NCBI GenBank assembly: GCA_018882545.1 | Contig: VERS01000003.1 | Span: 1 to 15,875, forward strand | Length of the DNA stretch: 15,875 bases | From: Mycobacterium sp. | GTDB lineage: Bacteria; Actinomycetota; Actinomycetes; Mycobacteriales; Mycobacteriaceae | Direction of reading: 5' to 3' | In this document: positions 1-7,145 of the stretch, piece by piece | Numbering within the stretch: position 1 is the stretch's first letter | How the letters are laid out: every line of letters begins with the position of its first letter | The notes under the pieces: generated by a model | What the model saw: only the letters and a program-made list of their open reading frames with translations | The model's database searches: none | What the model was told of the DNA's origin: nothing | Position numbers and translations under genes: made by a program

Positions 1-1576
1 CCCCCGAGCGGCCCAGCAGAACCAGTTCGTGGTCCCGCAGGACCGGCCGCGCCAGGATGTTGCCGATCCGGCCCTCGGGCAGGTGGACGACTTCGGCGAA
101 GACGACGCCCGGGGCCTTGGCCTCCTCGGCGCGCAGATGCTCCCGGACAGCGGCCGCCAGGCGGGGATCGCCGTGGCAGAACCGGCCGAGCAACTGAGCG
201 CCCGACGGGCCGTAGACGTTGAGGATTTCGATGCCGTCGTCGAGCACGGTCGCGGTTACGGCCAGTGCGTCGGGGAGTGGCAGCTGCTCGGCGGTGGCGA
301 GCCGGGCGACGGTGTCGGCGTCGAGTTCCAGGCTGGCCACGCCGGACTCGCGGGTGCGGATCAGCAGGTCGAGCAGAACCGCGTCGCGCGGGGTGAACGA
401 CCCGTCGGGGGGAAGCCCGCCGAGGTCAATGCCGGCAAGCAGCGGCGACTGGTCGGCGGCGGGGTGTTTCGACGGGTTGAACCCGACTCCCATCTCCTCG
501 TCGAGGGCCTCCATCAGCGGTACCGCACGATCCTCGTAGCGCGCGCGAAACGCCTCTTTGAATCGGTGCAGCGATGCGTTCTGGGCGGTGGGTGCGACCC
601 GATGCAGAAGGGCGATGCCCTCGGCCAGTTGCCGGACCACGTCACCGCCCAGTGTCAGTCCCGACCCGGCCCGGTGCAGATCGACCTGGACCAGTCGCGA
701 CTCGTCGCCGCCGCCGGCCAGCTCCAGCAGGGTTTCGGACAGTGCCGCGTAGGCGTCCGGCCGGTTACCGAGCCCGGCGGCGTCAAGGGCGGTCAGCTCC
801 GCAGCCACCCGGTCCAGCACCTCGACGGTGTCGGCGAAACCCTGGCGTCGCAGTGCCGCCGTCACGTGGGCCAGCGGTTCGGGGCCGGTGACGGCGGGCT
901 CGGCCATCGCCGTCAGGACCTGGGCATCGACGAGTGCGTCGACGTAACCGCGCACCTCGTCGGGGTCGAAACCCGTCTCGGATGACACCGCCTCCACGAC
1001 CGCGTCGACGGTGGCTCCCCCGGAAGCCGCGCGGAGCGCCGACTGCAGCGCCGCGTCGTCCTCGACGACCACAAGGTGGTGGCTGCGGTGGCCGTCGTGT
1101 ACGCGGCTGTCGATGAGACGCCATGCGCCGGCGGCGCGGTAGCGGCTGGAGTTCGGTTCGACGATCATCCGGGCGCGCGTCTGCGGGTCGGCCAGCAGTC
1201 TCTCCACCAGGGTGGCCAGCACGGCGGTGTCCGGGCGACTGTGGCGCATCGTGCCGTCGATACCGTCCACCACCAGAGCGGTCGTGTCGCCCACCATCCC
1301 CGTCGCGCAGCTGGCGAAAAGCCCGAACGGAGTCGCACGACTGCACATCCGCACCAGGTATGCGGTCACGGCGGCGGTCATCCGGGGGTCCGGTGCCCCG
1401 GCCGCCCAGCGGCGCAGCAGTGCCGGCGATGCCAGGTGCAGCGCTTCGGTGACGGCCGGTCGCGCCGCCAGGTCGTGTGCATAGTGGGGATCGACGCGCA
1501 GGCGGTCCAACTCCTCCCACGGAAGCAGCGGTGCACGCAACACGAAAAACCCGCTGGGACGCAGTGATTCAGCCAT
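1..1576 (-). CDS. LanB-type lantibiotic dehydratase, N-terminal part (cut by window edge)
   Basis: The first 525 residues are visible; the 3' end lies outside the window. The protein begins MAESLRPSGFFVLRAPLLPW, the usual opening of the Lant_dehydr_N family. It carries YLVRMCSRATPFGLFA at about residues 73-88. Arg14, Arg76, Arg80 and Thr82 match by motif and spacing the Arg14/Arg83/Arg87/Thr89 set of NisB as I recall it, residues needed for tRNA-Glu-dependent glutamylation of Ser/Thr. The stretches YEDRAVPLMEALDEEMGVGF (roughly 335-355) and IGNILARPVLRDHELVLL (near the edge) are also typical. The ATG at 1574-1576 is the first start after an in-frame TGA, which is also the transporter's stop; 15 nt separate the genes, so they are co-transcribed. 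In the known family such enzymes dehydrate precursor peptides in the cytoplasm. Whether the C-terminal elimination domain exists cannot be seen, so a peptide aminoacyl-tRNA ligase (PEARL) remains possible. Family membership is very likely; the reaction is inferred. Confidence 0.92.
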   Translation of the reverse strand, partial: MAESLRPSGFFVLRAPLLPWEELDRLRVDPHYAHDLAARPAVTEALHLASPALLRRWAAGAPDPRMTAAVTAYLVRMCSRATPFGLFASCATGMVGDTTALVVDGIDGTMRHSRPDTAVLATLVERLLADPQTRARMIVEPNSSRYRAAGAWRLIDSRVHDGHRSHHLVVVEDDAALQSALRAASGGATVDAVVEAVSSETGFDPDEVRGYVDALVDAQVLTAMAEPAVTGPEPLAHVTAALRRQGFADTVEVLDRVAAELTALDAAGLGNRPDAYAALSETLLELAGGGDESRLVQVDLHRAGSGLTLGGDVVRQLAEGIALLHRVAPTAQNASLHRFKEAFRARYEDRAVPLMEALDEEMGVGFNPSKHPAADQSPLLAGIDLGGLPPDGSFTPRDAVLLDLLIRTRESGVASLELDADTVARLATAEQLPLPDALAVTATVLDDGIEILNVYGPSGAQLLGRFCHGDPRLAAAVREHLRAEEAKAPGVVFAEVVHLPEGRIGNILARPVLRDHELVLLGRSG

Positions 1577-1591
1577 TGCAGCACCGTCCCA

Positions 1592-3754
1592 TCACGGCGC
1601 GGCCTTCGGGATGAGCTGGCTCATCACCAGTTGGGCGTACGCGCCGCCGGCAGCCACCAGTGTGTCGTGATCACCGACCTCGACGATCCGACCGGAGTCC
1701 ATCACGACGATCTGGTCGGCATCGACGACGGTGGCCAGCCGGTGCGCGATCAGGATGACGGTGCACCCCAGAGCGGCCAGGTTGGCCTGGACCCGCGACT
1801 CGGTGACGGTGTCGAGGCTGCTGGTGGCTTCGTCGAGCAACAGGATTCGTGGTCGGCCGGCCAGGGCGCGGGCCAACGCCAGGCGCTGACGCTGCCCACC
1901 GGAAAGGCTGGCGCCGGCATCGACGAGGGGGGTGTCCCAGCCCATCGGCATCGCGTCGATGTCCGCGGCGATACCGGCAAGTTCGGCGGCTTCCTGCAGC
2001 CGTTCCAGCGGCAGGCCGGGATCGCCCAGGCTCACGTTGTCGCGGATCGACAGCCCGAAGATGTAGGGGTCCTGGGTGACGACACCGATCTGGGACCGCA
2101 CGCTGCGAGGGTCGAGGGTGGCCAGGTCGACTCCGTCGAGCAGCACCCGGCCGGCGGTCGGCGGATACAGGCCCAACAGCAGTCGCCCCAGGGTGGACTT
2201 GCCCGACCCGGAACGCCCGACGATGGCCACCACCTGCCCCGGCCGCACGTCGAGGTCGACGCCGTCGACGGCCGGCGGGCCGGTCTGGGTGTAGCCGAAG
2301 GTCAGCTGTTCGGCGCGCACCGCACCGGTCAGCCGGGGCGCATGGGAAAGGTCCCGGCCGGCGGTCTCGGTCGGCGTGCTGAACACGTCGTCGAGACGGC
2401 TCAGGTAGCTGCCGAGCAGTTGGAGCTGCAGTGTGGTGCCGACCAGCGTTGACAGCGGCTCCAGGAAGGCGGTGGCCAAGGCCGCCAGCGCCAACATGGT
2501 CCCCAGGGAGAGCTGCCCGGTCGTCACCAGGTGAGCGCCGACGAGCAGAACCGCGATCGGCGAGACCAGCCGCAACCCCGCGGCGGCGGTCTCCACCGCG
2601 GCGGCGAGGCGGCCCCGGCGCAGCGCGACGTTCAGTTCGGCCATGAACAAGTTCGACCAGTGGGACACCGCCCGTCGTTCGGCGCCGGCGGCCTTCAGGG
2701 TCTCCACCGCCGAGAACATCTCATAGGCATAGGACTGTGCACGCGCCTCGGCGGCCAGCGACTCACCCATCAGATTCTGATTGCGTCGACGTGCCGCCAG
2801 CAGCACCGCGACCTCGGCGGCCGCCAACGCCGCAACGAGTGCGCCCAAGACCGGCGAGAGGGCGATGATCACGACGAGGTACACCGCCGCCAGGACGCCG
2901 TCGAGCATCGCGGCGATGCTGCCCGTAGTCAGGATTTCGCGGACGACGGCGTTGCTGCGCAGCCGCATCATCAGGTCGCCCGATGAGCGTTTCGAGAAGA
3001 ACGCGTACGGCAGGTCGACCAGGTGCTCCAAGAAGCCCAGCGTCATGTCGACGTCGAGTCGGCTGCGCAGGCGCAGCAGCAGGTGCGCCCGCAGGAACGT
3101 CGCCACCATCGTGTAAATGATCAGCGCCGCCGTCACCGCGGCCAGCACCGTCAGCAGGTGTCCATCGCCGGTAGGCACCACCTCGTCGACGACCACGCCG
3201 GTCAGGACAGGTACGGCCAGCGCCATCACCCGTACGACAACCGACGTGGCCAGTATCTTGCCGATCCCGGTGGCCGAGGCCATCAGCCGCCGCATGTAGT
3301 GCAGCACTCCCAGCGCCGGCCGACCGCCCGCGACGAAATCGCCGCCGGGCTCGAGGATGATCGCCACACCGCTGTACAGCTCGTCGGCGGCCGGCCAGCC
3401 GACCCGGTAGCGTCCCACCAACGGGTCGACGATCGTCACCCCGCGCCGCGACGCCGAGTCCAGTACCACGAAATGTGATGTGCCCCAATGCAGCACGGTT
3501 CCACGGGGCAGCACCCGCAGATCGCCCAACTCGGTGGCCACACCGCGGGCCCGCAGACCGTAGAAGGTCGCGGCCTGGGTCAGCGCGAGCGCGTCGACAC
3601 CGTCGCGCCCGGTGCCGACAGCGTCGTGCATCTCGGCCAGTGAGACGTGGCGACCGTGGTAGCCCAGCGCCATCGCCATCGCCGCGGCCCCGCAATCCGC
3701 GATCTCGACCTGCGCGATGTAGGGAATCGCGCGCCGGACCCGGCCCACGCTCAC
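1592..3754 (-). CDS. C39 peptidase-containing bacteriocin/RiPP ABC exporter
   Basis: 720 residues, the usual size of peptidase-containing ABC transporters. Residues about 8-140 are a C39 double-glycine peptidase: Gln15, Cys21 in EIADCGAAAMAMALGYHG, His94 in TSHFVVLD and Asp110 in TIVDP give an intact catalytic set. A membrane domain follows (about 160-450), with hydrophobic helices around 166-190, 200-220, 285-320 and 400-440. The ATPase has Walker A GRSGSGKST (513-521), signature LSGGQRQR (617-624), Walker B RILLLDEATSSLD (636-648) and the switch His in AHR (671). It should cut the leader after the GG of the adjacent precursor and export the core. The GTG start overlaps the previous gene's TGA by 4 nt (GTGA), which implies translational coupling. 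The frame stays open upstream, but that extension overlaps the HlyD-like gene and lacks domain character, so I rejected it. Confidence 0.95.
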   Translation of the reverse strand: MSVGRVRRAIPYIAQVEIADCGAAAMAMALGYHGRHVSLAEMHDAVGTGRDGVDALALTQAATFYGLRARGVATELGDLRVLPRGTVLHWGTSHFVVLDSASRRGVTIVDPLVGRYRVGWPAADELYSGVAIILEPGGDFVAGGRPALGVLHYMRRLMASATGIGKILATSVVVRVMALAVPVLTGVVVDEVVPTGDGHLLTVLAAVTAALIIYTMVATFLRAHLLLRLRSRLDVDMTLGFLEHLVDLPYAFFSKRSSGDLMMRLRSNAVVREILTTGSIAAMLDGVLAAVYLVVIIALSPVLGALVAALAAAEVAVLLAARRRNQNLMGESLAAEARAQSYAYEMFSAVETLKAAGAERRAVSHWSNLFMAELNVALRRGRLAAAVETAAAGLRLVSPIAVLLVGAHLVTTGQLSLGTMLALAALATAFLEPLSTLVGTTLQLQLLGSYLSRLDDVFSTPTETAGRDLSHAPRLTGAVRAEQLTFGYTQTGPPAVDGVDLDVRPGQVVAIVGRSGSGKSTLGRLLLGLYPPTAGRVLLDGVDLATLDPRSVRSQIGVVTQDPYIFGLSIRDNVSLGDPGLPLERLQEAAELAGIAADIDAMPMGWDTPLVDAGASLSGGQRQRLALARALAGRPRILLLDEATSSLDTVTESRVQANLAALGCTVILIAHRLATVVDADQIVVMDSGRIVEVGDHDTLVAAGGAYAQLVMSQLIPKAAP

Positions 3755-4200
3755 CTGATCCTGGGTGCCAGCAAGTCGAGCAGTCGTTCCCGGCCCAACG
3801 GCACCAGCAATTGACCCGCAGATTCCGATGCCGGTCGGCTCAGCCGGGCGACTACCTCGGTTGCGGATACCGAAACCACGGTCGCCCCGATCTCGGCAGC
3901 GGACGTATCCCGGAACTGCGCGGGGGATCCGACGGCCGGTGTCGGCCCGGAGCCGCGGACCGCGGACACCGTCGTACCGTCCACCACCGCGGGGTAAGCG
4001 GCAGTGCGGGCGACGGTCACCGTGCCCGCGGCCACCGCGCCGGCGGCGAGCAGGACGCCCAGGCCGACAAGGCCTGCATCCAGCCATCCCGGCTGCCGAA
4101 TGAGATCACCGAGCCGGTTGCCTGCCGACTGGCGCTCCCGCCAGCTTTCGCGGAAGACGGTCTGATAGCCGGCGCCGGTGTCTGCGCTCACGGTGCTCAC
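3751..4200 (-). CDS. Short HlyD-like membrane-fusion protein of the RiPP exporter
   Basis: About 149 residues from the GTG at 4200, or 146 from the GTG at 4191. The second has a better ribosome site (GAGGTGAG a few bases upstream). A cytoplasmic segment with FRESWRERQ comes first, then one membrane helix (WLDAGLVGLGVLLAAGAVAAGTVTV, about 39-63 when counted from 4200). A small extracytoplasmic part with YPAVVDGTTVSAVRG and VVARLSRPASESAG follows, resembling the half-barrel pieces of HlyD adaptors. The long coiled-coil hairpin of ordinary HlyD proteins is missing. The stop overlaps the transporter's start, so the two products very likely work together in the membrane. A similar short adaptor next to C39 exporters in actinobacterial peptide clusters would be expected; the assignment rests on position, topology and weak motif likeness. 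The role is inferred. Confidence 0.7.
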   Translation of the reverse strand: MSTVSADTGAGYQTVFRESWRERQSAGNRLGDLIRQPGWLDAGLVGLGVLLAAGAVAAGTVTVARTAAYPAVVDGTTVSAVRGSGPTPAVGSPAQFRDTSAAEIGATVVSVSATEVVARLSRPASESAGQLLVPLGRERLLDLLAPRIR

Positions 4201-4274
4201 CTCGTATGTCTGCGGCCGTAGATGCCGAAAATCTATCTGCGGGCGGATATACCGAAATCGCTTGCACACTAGCC

Positions 4275-4301
4275 CGAAACGCGACCACCAGGTCGGTTTC
4301 G
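4275..4301 (-). terminator. Hairpin just downstream of the precursor gene (partial terminator or mRNA stabiliser)
   Basis: CGAAAC plus CGACC pairs with GGTCG plus GTTTCG, giving an 11-bp stem with one bulged base and a 4-base loop. It starts about 20 bp after the precursor stop. No T-run follows. It sits in a 121-bp gap between the precursor and the export genes, where a read-through hairpin would let the peptide be made in excess over the enzymes. That function is inferred. Confidence 0.5.
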
Positions 4302-4321
4302 CGCTGGCGTTGCGAGCCAAG

Positions 4322-4555
4322 TCAGACGGCTGACGCCGCCGGCCTGCCGAACTGGGTGGGCATGGTGTCGCCGCTGCTGCTGCGGTAGGTGCCGCGGCGA
4401 TCGCTCCCCGAGCCGGCGCTATGACCACTGCCGGCGCTGCCTGACCTTCCGCCGACGGCCAGGCGCAGGTCCTCGGCAGTCAGATCGCGGATGGTGTGGG
4501 TCCGAAGGGAGAGGATCCGCTGGTTCGTGGTGTTCTTCACGATGCCGTTCAGCAC
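4322..4555 (-). CDS. RiPP precursor peptide, double-glycine leader, cysteine-free Ser/Gly-rich core
   Basis: 77 residues from a GTG at 4555; a GTG at 4540 would give 72. The leader of about 36 residues ends in RDLTAEDLRLAVGG. Leu at -12, Thr at -11, Asp at -8, Leu at -7 and Gly-Gly at -2/-1 fit the double-glycine leaders cut by C39 peptidases, and such a peptidase is encoded two genes downstream. The predicted core is 41 residues. It starts RSGSAGSGHSAGSGSDRR, continues GTYRSSSGDTMPTQFG and ends RPAASAV. It holds 10 Ser and 3 Thr and no Cys, plus one His, one Tyr and one Phe. The absence of Cys argues against an ordinary lanthipeptide even though a LanB-type enzyme shares the operon. Only weak ribosome sites are seen before either start. 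I do not recognise the peptide. Calling it a precursor is strongly supported by leader and context; the mature product is unknown. Confidence 0.85.
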   Translation of the reverse strand: MLNGIVKNTTNQRILSLRTHTIRDLTAEDLRLAVGGRSGSAGSGHSAGSGSDRRGTYRSSSGDTMPTQFGRPAASAV

Positions 4556-4605
4556 CTTGAAACGATGGGACAGCTTCCGTCTTCAACTCCGTGGAGGGCA
4601 CCACG
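4556..4605. promoter_or_regulatory. Short divergent gap between RiPP precursor and GNAT-amine oxidase
   Basis: Only 50 bp separate the two divergent starts. GGAGGG at 4593-4598 is the ribosome site of the plus-strand gene. CGTGG (4590-4594) and CCACG (4601-4605) can pair around it, which may lower its translation. On the minus strand TTGAAG could serve as a -35 box, but I see no convincing -10. Promoters may lie inside the opposing coding sequences. Confidence 0.35.
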
Positions 4606-6375
4606 ATGACGCCCGATGTGCAGATCGAACTCCTCACCGGGCTCGGGCATCTTGCGCCCGTGCTGGCAGGTTGGCACCACGCCGAGTGGGGCCACCTGTA
4701 CGCCGACGACGTGTGGAACTTTCGCGTCGCCGTGCGGGAGTTCGAGACGATGGCCGAACCGGGCTCACACGATCGCACCTGGGTCGCGTTCGACGGCCCC
4801 GCGCGCACCGCCGAGGCCGTGATCGGCTCGGTGTCGTTGGCCGTGACCGACGACCTGCCCGGCTTCGAGCACCTCACTCCCTGGCTGGCCAGCATGTTCG
4901 TGGCGCCGGCGGCACGCGGGCGGGGTGTCTCGAGAGCGCTCACCGAGGCGCTGATGGCCGGTGCGTTGGCCGACGGGCACGAGGTGGTGCACCTCTTCAC
5001 CGCCGGCCAGCAACAGTTCTGGGCCGACCGGGGATGGAGCGTGGTGGCGGGTGTCCACAGTCAGGGGCAACCGGCCGTGGTGATGGCCCGCAGCACCCAT
5101 CCCCGCGCCGCGCGCCGCGCCGTGGGCACCCACTGGTGCAGCGACCCCGACCACGGTGGCGCGTACTCGTATCTGCGCCTGGGCGGTACGCCGGCGCACC
5201 GGCGACGCCTGAGCGAGCAGATCCTGCCCGGGCTGTGGTTCGCCGGCGAGGCGACCTCGGCCGACTTCCCGGCCACCATGCACGGCGCCTGGTTTACCGG
5301 GGAGCGGGCCGCCGAGCAGGTGGTGGCCGACCTCGCCCGCCGGCGGGTAGCTGTGGTGGGTGCGGGGCTGGCCGGTCTCGCGGCGGCCCGGCGACTCCAG
5401 GCCGCCGGGTGCAGCGTGATGGTGTTCGAATCGAAGACCGCGGCCGGGGGCCGTATCGCCGCCGACTGGTCCACCGGTGTTCCCGTGCCGCTGGGTGCGG
5501 GGTGGCTGCACGGCATCGAGGGCCATCCGTTACGCGAATTGGTGTCTTTCATTGCCGACGACTGGTCGCGGCCGGCCTACTTCGCCGCCGGATCGGGTCG
5601 GCTCGCCGTCGAGCAGGTCGAGGCGGTCAACGCGGCCGAGAAGATGCTGTTCGACCGGTTCGAGGCCGCCGCGCCCGGGGTCAGCGTGGCCAGCGCGCTC
5701 GACCAGACCCTCACCACCGCCGACCTCACCCCACCGGTGCGCGATGCGCTGAAGTCGTCGATCACTGCCGTCTGCGAAGGTCTCTTCGGTGCGCCGATGG
5801 ATGATCTGGCAGCCAACGGCGGCTTCGAGGACTACGAACTCCCAGGCGGCGACCACCTGGTCACCAGCGACCTCGGGGCGCTGGCCGAGCATCTCGCCGA
5901 CGGCCTCGATCTGCGACGGGGACACCGCGTCGGCGCGCTGGGGATGCGCGGCGCCGGCTGGGTCGTCGACGGCGAGGTGGAGGTGGACGCCGTCGTGGTG
6001 GCTGTGCCCATCGGTGCGCTGGCAGCCGGCCGCATCGCCTTCGAGCCGGGCCTGCCCGCCGACGTCGTTGACGCGATCGCCTCCATCGGGGTCGGACCGA
6101 TCACCAAAGTGGTCGCCCTTTTCGACGAAGTGTGGTGGCCGCCGGATCGTCCGGTGCACCTGATCGGCACGGCCGCCATCGGTACCGTCATCGATATCTC
6201 GGCCGTTACCGGCCGCCCGACGCTGGCTGGTGTCGCTGTCGGTCAGGCGGCCCGGCGGATCGAGCACCTCGGCGAGCACGAACTGTGCCGCCTGCTCGAC
6301 CGCGAACTCGCCACCGCCGGCCTCACCGACTGGGACGTCGACGCGACCACGGGTTCACCCGCATCGCGCCCGTAG
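4606..6375 (+). CDS. GNAT acetyltransferase fused to a circularly permuted flavin amine oxidase
   Basis: 589 residues from the ATG at 4606, which has GGAGGG upstream; an in-frame GTG at 4591 would add five. Residues about 1-165 form a GNAT domain, with the acetyl-CoA loop VAPAARGRGVSRALTEAL near 99-116 and the FWADRGW end piece. Residues about 173-243 (WCSDPDHGGAYSYL, then LPGLWFAGEATSADFPATMH) are what normally forms the C-terminus of flavin amine oxidases. Only after this come VAVVGAGLAGLAAARRL (248-264), the N-terminal FAD Rossmann motif, GGRI, and the substrate domain with DAVVVAVPIGAL and ITKVVALFDEVWW. The protein stops at TDWDVDATTGSPASRP, where the usual W-DP-GAYS segment would come next. 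All pieces of one oxidase are therefore present but in permuted order. The substrate is unknown. It diverges from the RiPP precursor, so a tailoring role is possible but unproven. Confidence 0.85.
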   Translation: MTPDVQIELLTGLGHLAPVLAGWHHAEWGHLYADDVWNFRVAVREFETMAEPGSHDRTWVAFDGPARTAEAVIGSVSLAVTDDLPGFEHLTPWLASMFVAPAARGRGVSRALTEALMAGALADGHEVVHLFTAGQQQFWADRGWSVVAGVHSQGQPAVVMARSTHPRAARRAVGTHWCSDPDHGGAYSYLRLGGTPAHRRRLSEQILPGLWFAGEATSADFPATMHGAWFTGERAAEQVVADLARRRVAVVGAGLAGLAAARRLQAAGCSVMVFESKTAAGGRIAADWSTGVPVPLGAGWLHGIEGHPLRELVSFIADDWSRPAYFAAGSGRLAVEQVEAVNAAEKMLFDRFEAAAPGVSVASALDQTLTTADLTPPVRDALKSSITAVCEGLFGAPMDDLAANGGFEDYELPGGDHLVTSDLGALAEHLADGLDLRRGHRVGALGMRGAGWVVDGEVEVDAVVVAVPIGALAAGRIAFEPGLPADVVDAIASIGVGPITKVVALFDEVWWPPDRPVHLIGTAAIGTVIDISAVTGRPTLAGVAVGQAARRIEHLGEHELCRLLDRELATAGLTDWDVDATTGSPASRP

Positions 6376-6536
6376 TCCCTCGAGGAGCGCAAACAGGACG
6401 GTCTCGATGTCGGCGGCGGCGTGGTCGGGGTCTGCCCAATGCCCGACTGGTCGAGGTGGCCGACAGCCGCAATGACCGCTGCTGTGAACACCTGGGCGTC
6501 CGAAAGCTGAAGGGCGAACCCCGCGCCGGGACGCAA
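6355..6536 (-). pseudogene. Probable frameshifted remnant of a TetR-family C-terminus
   Basis: Two minus-strand frames join into a TetR-like tail: LSDAQVFTAAVIAAVGHLDQ in one frame, then, after a shift near 6435-6445, DPDHAAADIETVLFALLEGL in another frame, ending RARCG and a stop at 6355-6357. The layout of a helix, a Gly turn, a DPD-AA stretch and a final hydrophobic helix ending in GL-R-R is what TetR ligand domains end with. No DNA-binding half is visible upstream, because the MPT63-like gene begins there. The stop lies inside the last codons of the oxidase on the other strand. It could be chance, as the match is short. Confidence 0.4.
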
Positions 6537-6574
6537 CGGCCCGGCGGGCCACCCCCGACACGGGGCAGGTCAGC

Positions 6575-7075
6575 TCAGCCGCCCGGGGTCTGCCACTCGA
6601 TGAGTTCCCCTTCGGAGTCGAGGTAGGCAACGCTCGTGGGCGTCGGCCCGGTGACGTCGAAGTAGAACTTTCCGGTAACCGAACCCGCCGGCGGCAGCGC
6701 GGCCGGGCTGACCCCCAGGTTGCTGGGAACGTTCCACAGGACCGGATAGCTGCCGGAGTCCGATCGGGCGAAAAACCCCGGAATGACCGGAACCCCCCCG
6801 TCCTCGAGCGCGGCGGTGGCGGTCGCCTCCCACAGGGTGCCCACCACCCGGTAGGGAATCACGTCCGTGCTGGGCCGCAGGTCGGCGATCGTCCATAGCT
6901 GGTCAATCTCAAGATCGGCGGCGTTCTCCGCGTCCGAAGCGCCCTCAATGTCCACGAGGTCGATATCGGCGGTGTCCCCAAGGTCGACGGTCTCCCCGTT
7001 GGCGGGCGCCGGCGCCACCCCGAACAGAGCCAGGGCACAGACAACGGCGCTGCTGAGTGTTCTGGATCGTGTCAT
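6575..7075 (-). CDS. mpt63: MPT63-family secreted immunogenic protein
   Basis: 166 residues. The ATG at 7073-7075 follows GAGGGG with good spacing. A Sec signal peptide (SSAVVCALALFGVAPAPANG, about 8-27) comes first. The rest matches M. tuberculosis MPT63 (MPB63, DUF1942) as I remember it: VVGTLWEATATAALEDGGVP, then FARSDSGSYPVLWNVP, then VTGKFYFDVTGPTPTSVAYL near the end. MPT63 is a secreted beta-sandwich protein of unknown function, confined to mycobacteria and close relatives, so it supports the taxonomic call. Unlike what I recall of MPT63, residues 28-65 are strongly acidic, with 12 Asp/Glu in residues 28-58 and no basic residue until Arg66. It diverges from the quinone-reductase gene across 197 bp. 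Confidence 0.88.
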   Translation of the reverse strand: MTRSRTLSSAVVCALALFGVAPAPANGETVDLGDTADIDLVDIEGASDAENAADLEIDQLWTIADLRPSTDVIPYRVVGTLWEATATAALEDGGVPVIPGFFARSDSGSYPVLWNVPSNLGVSPAALPPAGSVTGKFYFDVTGPTPTSVAYLDSEGELIEWQTPGG

Positions 7076-7139
7076 CACGGGAATCCCCTCGTCGGACTGG
7101 ACGCGTACGTGTGCGAAAGTAAGGAATGTGTTATCCGTA

Positions 7140-7145
7140 ATCATA
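7140..7145 (-). promoter_or_regulatory. Candidate -10 box for the MPT63-like gene
   Basis: On the minus strand TATGAT lies about 65 bp before the ATG in an AT-richer stretch of the divergent gap. No clear -35 box is found at the usual spacing, which is common for mycobacterial SigA promoters. Confidence 0.3.

Noticed and set aside
783..1520. Long minus-strand open frame of 245 codons
   Set aside because: Arg/Gly/Pro-rich and without motifs; it is an off-frame shadow of the LanB gene, whose own frame has clear family motifs.
3755..4087. N-terminal extension of the ABC exporter frame to 831 residues
   Set aside because: It overlaps the HlyD-like gene and reads as off-frame sequence; the GTGA overlap gives the natural start at 3754.
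6538..6550. GGCCC/GGGCC hairpin downstream of the MPT63-like gene
   Set aside because: A 5-bp stem with a 3-base loop and no T-run is too weak in this base composition to call a terminator.
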